A DNA stretch of 64,000 bases from Ricinus communis (Eukaryota > Streptophyta > Magnoliopsida > Malpighiales > Euphorbiaceae). Positions 13,154 through 25,100 of the stretch are shown piece by piece. Below the pieces are notes generated by a model that saw only the letters and a list, made by a program, of their open reading frames with translations, was not told the DNA's origin and did not search any database. Location: NCBI RefSeq assembly GCF_019578655.1, contig NC_063260.1, forward strand, positions 23,026,888-23,090,887. The letters are read 5' to 3'. The position numbers and the translations under genes were made by a program. Each line of letters opens with the position of its first letter. Position 1 is the first letter of the stretch.

Positions 13154-13159
13154 CATGCA
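13154..13159. promoter_or_regulatory. RY core (CATGCA) upstream of LEA gene
   Basis: CATGCA lies about 556 bases upstream of the LEA start codon. RY elements are bound by the B3 domains of LEC2, FUS3 and ABI3. A six-base match is weak on its own and is listed only because ABRE boxes lie in the same promoter. Confidence 0.3.
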
Positions 13160-13357
13160 TCGCAAATGCGTTAGGATTGTTCAGCACGTAGTCTGTTTGA
13201 TGGAATTCCTCACAGAAGAAATATAATGGAGGTAAAATGTGTTCGGATTACTAACAGGATAATCAAACTATGAATATGCTATATGGGGAAACAACATCAA
13301 AGATCCAGAAACTCTCCTTGATGACCGCTTGAGAAGACCGTCTATATTTGATGAGCG

Positions 13358-13480
13358 TGGCTTTTGTAGATGATCGCTATATTAATTAATGACTACCTTT
13401 TCTGCTGGCATTGATGTTGATAGGTATAATTCTTTTCACTTTGATCGAAGCGTAGCTGTATCTAATCTTTCAACCCCTTC
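13358..13480 (+). pseudogene. Relic of the LEC2 3' end
   Basis: This stretch resembles the last coding bases and start of the 3' UTR of the LEC2 gene at about 30264-30375. TTGTAGATGATCGCTATATT here matches TTGTAGATGATCACTACATT there. After a gapped stretch, the ~45 bases from 13412 (TGATGTTGATAGGTATAATT) match TGATGTCAATAGGTATAATT through the stop-codon region TTTGATCGAAGCGTAGCT. It is too short and gapped to code. It ends at the target duplication of the Pack-MULE at 13482, so the transposon may have inserted into it. It is probably a remnant of a former LEC2 duplicate or a moved fragment. Confidence 0.65.
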
Positions 13481-13481
13481 G

Positions 13482-13490
13482 GCAGTTTAT
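13482..13490. repeat. Left 9-bp target-site duplication of the Pack-MULE
   Basis: GCAGTTTAT directly precedes the left terminal inverted repeat. The sequence after the right repeat (14957-14965) is GCCGTTTAT, one mismatch in nine. Nine bases is the duplication length made by Mutator-family transposases. Confidence 0.8.
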
Positions 13491-14956
13491 GGGTAATTTG
13501 CCAAGCTGGTACCAATCATTGGCGCTATATATCAATTTGATATCAAAATTCTAATTTGAATTAATTTAGTATCAAACATACATAAAAGTATATCAATTTA
13601 GTCCAAATATCCAATTTCCGACAACCGGTGGTGACGTGGCATGCTGAGTAGGTATATTCCGGTTGTTTTGCCCCCTCAGCATGTGCCACATCAATTAATG
13701 AATCTGACTCAACAATATCCCCAAATTAAATCCCAATTTCCCTAATTTCCTCTAAATCAACTCTAATTCTATTCCCCTTTCTTCTATTTCCCTCTCCTAT
13801 GAGAGCAAGGCGCACAACTAGCTTGGCATGATTAGCAGGCATTGTTACCCCAGTAACATAGTATCTCCAGACAAGAAGCGCAATAGCCACAAGCATGAAG
13901 ATGAACAGAGTAGAAATTGACAGAAGGTTAGCAAGAATATCCATCTTCGTAAAGAAGGCAACAATAGCAGTAGCAATGATCATTACAACTGTTGCATTAA
14001 CTGGAGTTCCTGTCTTCTCATTGAATGAGTGAACCATGGCGGCATCATATGAGTACGAGCAATGTGTGTAGGATAACAAGCTTGGCCTACTGCTCTGACA
14101 AGCATAACAGTGGTCATACCTTGCAGCGCACCCAAGGCAACTATGTACTTGGACCAACTCATACCTACATACTCAAACGCTACTGAAAATGCAGCATCAT
14201 GATCGATCTGCCTGTATGGAACCATAAGGCAAAGTACTGCAGCTAATAAACAATAGGCTAAGGCAACTACTATCATTGAACCCACAAGCCCTATGGGAAT
14301 ATCTCGAGTTGGGTTCTTAGTTTCTTCTGCCATTGTAGAGATAACATCGAACCCAACATATGTAAAGAAAACTACAATTGAAGCTACGAAAATACCACGA
14401 GAGTTTTAAGGTGCAAAAGGGCTATCGGCGTTGGTAAAGCCAGTGATGATGATGAAGAGGATGGTGATGACGTGGACAATGGAAGTAACGTAATTGAAGC
14501 GAGAAGAGCCCTCTGTGTTAAGAACGGCGAGGATCTGATTCTGAAGCAAGCAGCGGCGATGGGGTCTAAGTGGCCATAATCATCAGGGAGGCTGTGGGCT
14601 GTGATCCTGAAGTCGTCAGGATCATGGTTGCAGAGAGTGGCGAAATATGATGTCTATGAACGGGGGTAATAGGAGTTACAGGGAATAGGAAAGGGGAATA
14701 GAAAGGGGAAATTAGGGGGAAAAATTAGGGGAATGAGATTTAATTTGAGAATATTGCTGAGTCAGATTCTGAGGGGGCAAAACAACCGGAGTATACTTAC
14801 TCAGCATGCCACGTCACCACCGGTTGTCGAAAATTGGACATTTGGACTAAATTGATATACTTTTATGTACGTTTGGTACCAAATTGATTCAAATTAAAGT
14901 CTTGGTATCAAATTGATATATAGTACAAATATTAGTACCAGCTGGGCAAATTACCT
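13491..14956. mobile_element. Pack-MULE (non-autonomous Mutator-like element) carrying a transporter fragment
   Basis: A 1466-bp element bounded by long terminal inverted repeats. The left end starts GGGTAATTTGCCAAGCTGG and the reverse complement of the right end starts AGGTAATTTGCCCAGCTGG. Similarity runs inward for about 200-300 bases (roughly 13491-13790 against 14660-14956), including a well-conserved block with ACAACCGGTGGTGACGTGGC. The left repeat has a ~22-base extra piece near 13680-13702. Flanking 9-bp duplications (GCAGTTTAT/GCCGTTTAT) support transposition. No transposase is encoded; the interior is a fragment of a host amino-acid transporter gene, which is the definition of a Pack-MULE. 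The mismatch between duplications and divergence of the repeats suggest an old insertion. Confidence 0.88.
13798..14655 (-). pseudogene. Captured fragment of a cationic amino acid transporter (CAT family)
   Basis: Within the Pack-MULE, the minus strand encodes the middle of a plant CAT protein (amino acid-polyamine-organocation permease; proton-coupled uptake of basic and other amino acids across membranes). Reading from 14655 down: CNHDPDDFRI and PDDYGHLDPIA (loop between helices), then FVASIVVFFTYVGFD, MAEETKNPTRDIPIGLVGSM (family signature), VALGALQGMTTVMLV, THIARTHMMPPWF, TGTPVNATVVM and LSISTLFIFMLVAIALLVWR. The copy is broken: a frame change around 14480-14550, an in-frame TAA near 14405, and another frame change near 14020. 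Both ends of the protein are missing. There are no introns in the copied part. It resembles the CAT1/CAT5/CAT8 type, but the exact parent is not identifiable here. Confidence 0.88.
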
Positions 14957-14965
14957 GCCGTTTAT
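14957..14965. repeat. Right 9-bp target-site duplication of the Pack-MULE
   Basis: GCCGTTTAT immediately follows the right terminal inverted repeat and pairs with GCAGTTTAT on the left side. Confidence 0.8.
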
Positions 14966-15878
14966 ATTTCTTACTCTCTACTCCTTAACTTTTAAAATCT
15001 TTTCCTCTTAAAAAGAATTTCTAAATAAAATACAACTTAAATGGTAATTATATATTGTCATTATTAATTTAATCGTCAATTATTTAGTCCTATCAAATTT
15101 TTTTTTTCTTTTCAACTTTTTGGATTTGAAAAATAAAAATAGAGGAAACAAACCAATAAAAAGGAAACCAACGAGAATTTAATTATTTAAGGGAATTTTA
15201 TTCCCTTTTCTTTTATTTATCTTATCTATAAGGCATTTTAGCTTTCATTTTCCACTATTCAAGCCGCAAAATAATATTAAATTGACAAATTAAATAGAGA
15301 GTTTTTTTAGTTAACGGAATGAAACCTAAAGAACTCATTAACTCAAATATAAAAAGAATGAGTCGCTTATAATTATTACCCAACTTCATAGTTTTGGCAG
15401 TAATTTATCTATAAAAATAGGAGGAATAATTGTGATATCGATTAGCTTCTTATATTGTAAAAATTCATTGGAAGATGCTTGATGATCTATTTGAACCTTC
15501 AATTTATGTCGCAATTTTATGATGTGCCCTCTCATAATGTCTTAGATTTTTTTTTGCTTCACATTTTCTTTCTATTTATTAAAATATTTGTTTTGAGTCA
15601 TATTTCAAAATGCTATATATATTTGTCTCGAGTTGAATATACTGTTTTAGTAATTTCTTTTCCTTTAAATGAAGTGCTTCAGAGTATTATTTTACTAAAA
15701 CTTCTTACATTAAAATTAATAATCATTTTCATTTCATAATAATTATAGATACTAGAAAAACTTAGGAAGATGACGATTTTAATTCCGAGTTCAAATAACA
15801 ATGCAAATTTCATTGGCTGGCTAGACTATAATTTCAAGAGAGTATGTTCTCGTAAAAATAATATTTTATCTAGAATTG

Positions 15879-15926
<48 letters not shown>

Positions 15927-16196
15927 TTTTTATTAATTTCAGTATATACAATAAATCTAGCTAAGTATATCTAACAAAATTTATATAATTTTAATATAAA
16001 TAATAGAAGTTGAACAAAAAAAGGAGGGGCCGGGGCTAAACTTTGCCAACATGCCATTTCTTTTTAGTTTCTAATTTTCAAATTCCAAGTGTTTTTCAAT
16101 TTTATCCTTCACTTCAGTTCTTTTTTTCTTTTCTATTTTTTTTGTGTCTTTTTTTAGGGATAAGAAATCTCTCCTTCTTCACTTCTCCACTTAGCA
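14966..16196. other. AT-rich spacer and upstream region of the S5 gene
   Basis: No gene is seen. Contents are AT-rich sequence, a long TA microsatellite at 15882-15921, and a pyrimidine-rich leader just before the S5 start codon. Confidence 0.55.
15882..15921. repeat. (AT)n microsatellite
   Basis: About 20 uninterrupted AT dinucleotides are read directly, roughly 275 bases upstream of the S5 start codon. Confidence 0.95.
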
Positions 16197-18479
16197 ATGG
16201 CAGCAACAACGATAACATCATCAGCTCTCTCCTCACTCTCTCTGCACACTACAAGTACTCCTCGCTTTTCTCTTCTAAAACCCATTATCAACAAACCCTT
16301 CTCTTCCTTCTCTCCCAGATTAACCCAATTCCTCTCTCTCTCTTCACAACCCATCACAATTACGACAGCCAGTTCAAGTGACATTGACACTACATTCTTT
16401 GACAATCTCAACCCAGAAGACGACATCGTCTTTGACCCACCAACCCCACCTGAAGACTTCGTTCCTCCACCTTCTTTCGATGAAGAACCCATGGAAACTG
16501 AAGAAGAAATTGCAGCTGCTTATGAGGATCTGTACGGAGCCGGATATAGCGGAGTTAGTTATTTGGGTAACGATGTCTACGTAATGGATTCCAAAGTGAA
16601 GAAAACAACTGGGTTTGGGTCAAAAGGGAAAAGAGAGAAAATTAGAGATGGATTTGAAGAGAGAGTGGTTCAAGTGAGAAGAGTAACTAAGGTTGTTAAA
16701 GGAGGGAAACAGTTACATTTTAGAGCAATTGTCGTTGTTGGTGATAAGCAAGGCCAAGTTGGTGTTGGTGTTGGTAAAGCTAAGGAAGTTATTGCCGCTG
16801 TTCAGAAATCTGCTGTTAATGCTAGAAGGAACATTATTACTGTACCTATGACTAAGTACTTGACTTTTCCACACAGGTGTGTGTGCAAAAACTTTGCTTT
16901 CATTTTTTGGGCATTTGTTTTGTGTTTAAAGTCTCGTTCTTTTCGTTTACTTTCTGTGTTCGTTGTGGGTTCTTGATTTCTTTGTGCCTAAAATTTATGT
17001 CTTGAAACTTGAAATTAACTGTGAGATTAAATTTGTTGAGAGAATGGTATCAATACAGGCGTCTGTAATACAGCAGTTTTTGCGGAGCAAATAATTGTGT
17101 GAGATTTGATTTGATTTTATTCAAATTACAGTCTTTTGATTCAGTCTTAGCGAAAAGTAGGAGTCTTTGAAGTTTGGCTGATTTTTAACTATGCTTTATT
17201 TTCTTTATCCAATTGGACTGATTTAACTGCCCTACTTAAAGTTCAGAGTCTTGTTTTATAAGTTTCTTCACCTATGCAGTGCAGATATATGTCCTTCAGT
17301 TCTGGTTTAGCGTTTGTGTCTTCTAGAATGTAATGACCGGATTTCTATATTTTTCTTAAGGAATTTGATAGCGGCTCTAGTAGTACTGCAAGATCACCAG
17401 TAGTATCCTAAGCCTTTGAGTTGGACAATGTTTAGCATTGTTGAACAAAGACTACTAGGTTGGTAGTTGCAAACGTTGTGGGTAGAGTTGGCTGCAGTGG
17501 GTTTTCAGTGTTTTGTTTTACTTATTTAAAATGTTGCTCAAAGGTTTTGGTTTCTGTCATTTCAAAGGGGTATATGCTTCAGTAGCCTGGTTTTCTTATT
17601 TGTCCAAACTTTTACATGGACAATTCGTCCCCTGGCTTCATGGTTTAATTAAGCTATTTTAGTTGATCCCTCATCTTGGATGGACAGGAAATTGAGATTC
17701 CTGAGGATTATTTTAATTTATTTGGAATGGTTCAAATACTCGTCATCTTCTGTTTATTATATAGGTCAACACCCCTGCGTTATAGCAGTTTGTGATCCAT
17801 CAGAATGATCAGATTAGCCAGTAGTTTGTTGGAGCTGTTTGAAACCTAAAATTGGATGTCACTGCTGATATAATGTCAGTAATTCAGTATCATGTTATCA
17901 GAACTGCAGTTGTTATGTAAGAAAGCTAGAGATCTTAGTCCGAAGTACATTGGATTATATATGTGCGTGTCTTATCCTCTGAGGATAAGTAGGATATGCA
18001 TTTTTTGGAGGGTGTTAGGAAGATAAACATAGAATGCTTGGACAAAGACTAAAAGGTAAAAGAGTTTTGCATGCTAATTTCTATTTGTACTGGGACACAT
18101 TTAAGGGCATCATAGAATTATGAGCATGGTGGACATTAGAGCCTGTATTTCCAAAATGAAGTATTGTGGTGATGGATTTTTATTCTCTATTAGATAGCAA
18201 TTAATTTATCTGGGTTTATGCAATTGCAGATCTGATGGAGATTATGGGGCAGCAAAGGTGATGCTTAGACCTGCCTCACCTGGTACTGGAGTGATTGCTG
18301 GAGGTGCTGTGAGGATTGTTCTAGAGATGGCTGGTGTGGAGAATGCTTTGGGAAAGCAAATTGGGAGTAAGAATGCCCTCAACAATGCCAGAGCTACTGT
18401 CGTTGCTGTGCAGAAAATGAGGCAATTCAGTGATGTTGCTCGTGAGCGTGGGATCCCAATGGAAGAACTATGGAAGTGA
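16197..18479 (+). CDS. RPS5: Plastid 30S ribosomal protein S5 (uS5c), nuclear encoded
   Basis: Structural protein of the small subunit of the chloroplast ribosome, with a role in decoding accuracy in the S5 family. Two exons: 16197-16876 (donor ACACAG|GTGTGT) and 18230-18479 (acceptor TTGCAG|ATCTGA), joined as 309 aa with an intron of 1353 bases. Residues 1 to ~55 are a Ser/Thr-rich chloroplast transit peptide. Residues ~60-115 form an acidic, Pro-rich extension absent from bacterial S5. Residues ~153-220 are the S5 N-terminal RNA-binding domain ([18 protein letters not shown], then [15 protein letters not shown]). The C-terminal S5 domain follows ([37 protein letters not shown]). Reading through the splice donor gives a false 259-aa version ending in intron sequence. 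It converges on the LEUNIG-like gene with about 680 bases between stop codons. Confidence 0.95.
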
Positions 18480-19158
18480 GGGATGTAGGATAGGCTTTTC
18501 TATTTGCTATGCTCTATTTTTTTATTTTTCTTTTCTCAGATGAATTCCTGTTTATCATGTCAAAAGAAAATTGCCGCTCTTATTTTGCGTTGGCATTTAA
18601 AAAAATGGATATGCTGATCGACCTAAGATGTCTCATCCAGCTAACATACATACAGTCATGGAGAAATATACACACATATATATGTTACGAGTTGGAACTC
18701 CATATTTATTATGCTTAAAGATGGCTCGACACCAACCAGAGACATGCGAACGAGGCATTCAATAACAAAATACTGCTCATATATAAACTGCTTAGTGAAC
18801 AATCGAAAAAAAGAAGGTAAAGTGAAATGAAAAACAAAGAGAAAGAAAGAAAAAGAAAACATTTCAGCATCTTATTGCAATCTTTCTTTTCTTGATTCCT
18901 ACATTTGATTATATCTTTGAGTATATTCCTGTATAAGATATACGATTGAAAAGTATTCTACTGTTGCCTGTTTGGCTATGAAACAAGTTCTATAGGCAGC
19001 CTATTGGCTTTTCTTTTTTCTTTGATAAAATGGAATTCGTCAAGATTGCCATGTATGCCTGTCAGAAACTGTGAAAGCAATCTATTCTGAAGCTATAAGA
19101 TGTATTCACAAACCCCCACATGGGTGGGATATGTGAATAAAGCAGACAATGGGAGGTC

Positions 19159-22100
19159 TCATTTCCATAACTTGACACACCGGTCATGGCTTGCTGATGC
19201 AATCATTTCAGTCTCCAGTGAACCAGCCAGTGCAGAAATTAACCCATTATGTGCTGAGATTGATTGTGTCTTATTATCATCTATTGGATTCCACAGCTCA
19301 AGGGACTGCAAAATATAAAATCAAGCAATTAGGTTTTTACCGGAAAGGAACAATACGTAGAAAACAACAATAAAAGCGTAAAGTGGGCAGAGCTAGGGTA
19401 ACATGGAAAAAACTGTCATGCCCATGGAGGTTCATTTCTGTTTTTACAGTAAAGCAAAATAGGAAACATATATAGAAAAAAAAAAAAAAAAGAAACTGGC
19501 AACAAATAGACAGGGTAGCTCCAGTAAAGGCATAAGTGCAGCCTCAAAATTGGCATGCCCTTTCAAGGTATTTATCATTATTATCAGCAGCAATATTATT
19601 TAAGGGGCAAGTACCTGGTAACCACCAATCATCAGGAGTTCCGGATATCCAGGATGAAAGGCGCATGATTGGAACTTGTTGCCATTTGAATGCAACTCGT
19701 TCATGCAATTTCCACCCGATGCAAGTGACCACACTCGTGCACTATCTTCACTGACAGATGCAATATATTTTCCACTGATATCCCAGCAAAGTGACAGGAT
19801 TTGTTTCGCATGACCCTGGAAGGACAAAGAACTCAGCCAGCTAGAGAGCCTGGAAGGAATTGCTACATAGATGTGGAACAAAGACAATATTCTCCAAGTA
19901 AAATTTTGGAATCTTTTAAGGATTACCTTCAAGTTGAATTGGATGCGGCTATTATTCTCAACATCGATTACATTGATACTATTTCCAGAGGCAGTAGCCA
20001 ATAACTGGCCACATTGAGGCTGGAATCTGACTTGTTTAGTGGCTCCCTTCAGTTGCTCCAAGGAGAATGAGATAAGATTAGGGGTAATAAAATTTTAAAC
20101 AAATCTTGATTATACCATCATGAACTAAGCAGAACATTATGTCAGAATAGTAACTGTAACTACTAATTCTACAGAGAAATACTTCAGAAATTGCAAGTCA
20201 GGGAACATGGAATTTTAGCAGAATATATTCCTTTCAATTTGACAATCGAGAATATGCTGACCAAGAAATGCACAGAGGATTACTTATCCTCTTGCAAATT
20301 GCTAGGGAATATGTTACAACGTAATCAAGTTGCTTGCCAACTAAATGTTGAAAAGCATCGGAAAGCTAATATGAACGGGTAAATAAACCTGCTATTCCGC
20401 AGTGCATTTGCTTACATTTTCACAGAACTCGAGGTAACAAAGCTATGATCTTTGACAATGAAGTCAGTAGTTATTTCTGTACTCATTTCAGTAATGGCAC
20501 TTCATTATGATTGTGTTTAACAAACACATGAAAAGAAAGTAGGATTTAACACTTATTGACAGCATTCCGCCCTCAACATGAAATAATGCATGGAAAACAT
20601 CTAGTTGTATTTCAAATGCAAAACTCAAATTGATGTTGAAGACTTTGTGCAAACTATAGAATACCAAATAATTAGCCATTTCAGATATTAGCATACACTC
20701 TAATGTTATCGTGAATATAAGAATCAAGATTAACCTTAGAGACTTTTATGCAAGCACCACGGTTGACATTCCATAATCGGATCTCATCATTACTGTCGCA
20801 TGAACAAAGGACGTCCCCGTTTCTTGGATGAAAATCCAATGCCATCACTTGTTCAGCATGCCCAAGAAGCTTAAACAATGATTTGGTCGGCTGCGGTGTA
20901 TAGGAAACTCATACTATGTTAATGCATGATAGGAGTCTGGTTAGTTACAACTTAAATTGAATATTAATAAATACACTAAAACAATGATGCATGAGAACTT
21001 TTGGACTTTAAATCACAGAAGAGATCAAGTTACAATGACATCAGACACAATGTGATCCAGCCTGTGATTTGAAGCTCCTTGGTTAATCCAAGAGCCCCAA
21101 TTTTGACTTGCAGAAGTAGAATGACCCGTTAACTGCAAGTAGACCAAACAAAATTTGAGTGCTTCAATACCTTGATGCTCACTTCTTTGTACAATGTTGC
21201 TTGGTTTTTCTAACCTGCACATAGCATTTTTATGTCTAATAGGAGAAATACAAAACAAGTAAGTCTCAAATCAACCTTTTCCATCAGAAGGTCCAAGAAA
21301 GTTAACTCACAGGTAATTATAAAGTCAAGATTCTAATTTACTTCATTAACTACACTCTGGGAACATTTCAGTGATAGTCAGGGAGCAGTGAGCGAAGCAT
21401 TCTCTTCCAATGTTTAATCTTAAATACATTCAACAAACGCTGAAGTGGCCAGTATCTTGTAAATTTGACAGAGAATTACAGTCCTTGCAACAATTTTTAA
21501 CAATGATTGAAGTATGCTCCATAGAAATAGCAAGGAAGAATGAAGTTTCCATCTTGGAACTTCATACTAAAAATACAAGGAGTTGATTAAAATAAACTAA
21601 ACATGAGATGAGCGTCCGTCAAAAAAGAAGAGTAAGCAGCAAGGTATATTGTGAGTCAAGAGAAATTTAAGAAGAAACCCAAAATTTTATAAGGGAAAGG
21701 ATTACAGAAGCAGTACAGTCAAGATAGAAGGAAGAGACAAGGAGTATTAATATTACTTTGGTTGCATCCCATATTTGCAGTGTTCTATCAAAGGAAGATG
21801 TGGCGAGTATAGTTGAATCTGGTTTAAATCGAACATCTGTAATTAGAGAAGAATGTCCTTCTGATGAATCATTAAAATCAAAACTTTCCATATTCCAAAA
21901 GAAAACCTGACAACAGAAACCGAAACATGAGCCAACTCTTGTGAAGTGTTGTAAATACAAAAAAACGCTAAACATATAACTTAAAGAGATTGATGGCCTC
22001 AAGATACCTTCTTGTCATGTCCAGCACTGGCTAATACTTTCCCGTTAGATGAAAATTGGCAGCAAAACACCTTGCTTTTGCTCGAGTGAAGGCAACCAAT

Positions 22101-25100
22101 CTCTTGAAAGGTAAAGCCTAGAATATGGTAATAAAACTTCATATACGTAGAACACTAATGAGCACAGAGAATTAACAAAACATACAGTCATCATTTCATT
22201 TTGACAGTTATTTAGTTTACATACACCAGCTGTAAACCGCTCAGAAGGTTCACTGCGTTAATTTCATATACATCTTGTGGGAAATTTTTTGTCTAGGCTT
22301 GGTATGTATCCCTATTTATATACCAAATTGATAGATGATTGATACATATTCATTAGTTTTAAATGATTGAATATTGTGTAAATCATCCAATACTAAACTA
22401 TAAAACACCCATACATACGTGTTATTCTCCTATTAGTTGTGGTGTATACACGAAGTCTAGATAAAAATATCTTTATCAGCCTAAGAGATATACCTTTCTG
22501 ACCAGTTCTTCTACAAGCTGAATCACGATATTTCAAAGTGCCAAGAGGAGTGCATTCATTGTCGCTTATGTAATCATCAACAGTAGACAGAAAGGATTCG
22601 ACTTCATCCACAGGTTTATCGACTTCAGCCTCCGCACTACCCTATGAAATGCACATTCCATAAAGAATGGTGCAATTAGCCGATAAATAAGCTTCGTAAA
22701 GGTTCATATTGGCAGAAAGTTTTTATTTATTTATTTATTTTGAAAAATAACAACATGGTGATATGATAGCGCAATCAAACTTTATGGCCTCTTTAAGAGG
22801 AAAGGCCGCCATGTTTGTATTTAAGGTGTTTGACCAACCAAAATGTTGCCTCTGGCTCTTGAATCTGATAATCTTCTTCGCTTTCTTCCATTCTGAACAT
22901 AAGCGAGTAACATCAGAAGAACATAAATCAGCAAGAATGGAAAGCATAGCAATTGTAAGTCAAAATTTGCCAAAGCATTAGTGCCATCGCTATCTATAGT
23001 TTCCTATCCTAATCATAAAAATTGGCTTGTTAAGAATTAGTACGTCTGGTAACTGCTGCCGCGGATGCCGATTATGACCATCTTGGCGCTCTTCAATTTG
23101 CTTCGTTTGGACCATCATCTAGTTCGTTGCAAGAGAGTAAACAATAATAGAAAAGAATAGTTAGAACTTCATAAAGATGACTCAATAAGTGCATTGGGAT
23201 ATACATGAAGCTATTTCCATCATCTTTCTTGTCAAAATTTTGTTGGACAATGATTTGTAAGTGGAATCAGAGAATAAGAAAAGTATATCTGAGTTAAAAG
23301 CATTAGACGTGTCACAGAGGAATACTATTATCGAATAATTTCAGAGTAAATATACCAAGTATCTGAATTTTGCACTTCAGTATAGTCACAAAATTTTGCT
23401 TTGATTGATTTCAATTAATGAACTTCAATTGCATTTCATTTTAGTCACCTCAACCATAGTGAGATTTACTATTTCTCTCCTAGTTGACTTCAGGTATCGG
23501 GGGTTTGGACTTTTGAGTTGGCCCTGACTGAGCATGTTTAGGCTAGTTGTCAACATTTCAAGATCATTCACTATCCAAACCAACATGTTCTAAGAGCATC
23601 CTGCATTCAACTTCAGTCAATGTTAGATTTAGTACAGAGCTAGTGATGGCTATGTTCTGGAATATCTATAAAGTTCACATCAAAATGCTTTTCATATTAA
23701 ACACAGATTATATAAAATTGACTTATTAAAGACCAAGTTTTCTTCAATGAAATGAGTTATATGAACTAATAGGTCCATGATTATTATAAGGAACAGTTGT
23801 TTATGTTACTTTTGTAAGTTGGGCTATCCCTGTTATAGAATTTTATGCATAATAATCCAGAACAAATTTCCTACTTTTGGCATGCATTCGAATTTTACTT
23901 GGCTATGACCAAGTTATAATCAACTAACCTGTGCGCCTTTTCCACTCAAATTAGTCTTGGGAAGTATCAGACATCGACCATAAAAATTAGCAGGTGTCAG
24001 TGCCAAGGGCTGGCCCAACAGATTCTGTTGGAGTTGGTTTGTTGGCGTGGGAAACTGTCGCGCACCGTTTGGTGTCTGCATAAGTAAATTTGAAAGCCAC
24101 CCGTCCAAAGGCACTTGATTGACTCCTTCATTCACACATGGAAAGATACAAGTTATCAGATATAACAAATAGAAAATCATAGCTCATAGCTCCTTTTAAC
24201 AATTAAATCACGGTTTGAACTCTGTTAGTTTCCAGAGGAATAATACCCGTAGGATTAGCTCCAGCGATGCTGTTGGCCTTTCTATTCTGCTGCATATAAG
24301 CAAATTGTTTAAACTTCATCAAACGTTAGCACTTTGGAATTTTAACTAAGAGACTACAGAATTAGGCCATACCGTTACAACTAGCTGTGTACCCAGATTC
24401 CTAGTTTGCTGCTGGAGATTGCTGAAATACAACATAGGAGTCAAAGAAAAATATGGTAGGCAATTAAGACGAAATACAAGTATGTCCCGGAAATAAATAC
24501 GTAGGAGTTAAGTTGCTGATAGGCTGCCTAAGTTGCTGCTGTTGATCATACATTCTTGCAGGCAGAATGAAAGTAGGAGGGCGGCCCAACATTTTATTAT
24601 TGTCAGGGCCAACAGGATACTGTTCTGGCCTCTGCTGATTTTTGGCCAACGGTGGCATAATTGGATAGACATTTTGCAAGTCGTTGTGTGTCATTTGTCC
24701 AGCCTAAGAAAAAATAAAGTTCAATAAAACGAATGCACCATCTTAATACTAAAACAACCATGAAAAAACTTTTCATTAAGCAACTATTACCTGAACAATG
24801 GAGTTTGGTTGGGCCTCCTGATGCTTAAGTTGCCTAGACGCAAAAATTTCGTAAAATACTGACCACCATTCAGTTAAAAACCCATCAAATGAATCTATCG
24901 CTGAAAACCAGAAACATAGCAGCCACATTTTATTTTCATTCTTAGAGAAAGATGATACATATAAATCCTCCAAAAGAAATATAGAAACTAAAAAAAGAAA
25001 AAAAAAAAAAAGAAACTGCATACAAACAGGACTTTTCTTAAGAAAAGTGATCTCAGCATAAGAAAAATGGGGTAAATTTTATTATCATAATTATAAACAT

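Noticed and set aside
16877..16976. Extension of the S5 frame past 16876
   Set aside because: The residues [16 protein letters not shown] and onward are intron read-through after a consensus donor; the second exon at 18230 restores the conserved S5 C-terminus.
21025..21258. Possible extra exon of the LEUNIG-like gene ([18 protein letters not shown])
   Set aside because: Including it would interrupt the link between WD repeats 2 and 3, whereas joining 21757 to 20890 directly gives the expected WD40 sequence.
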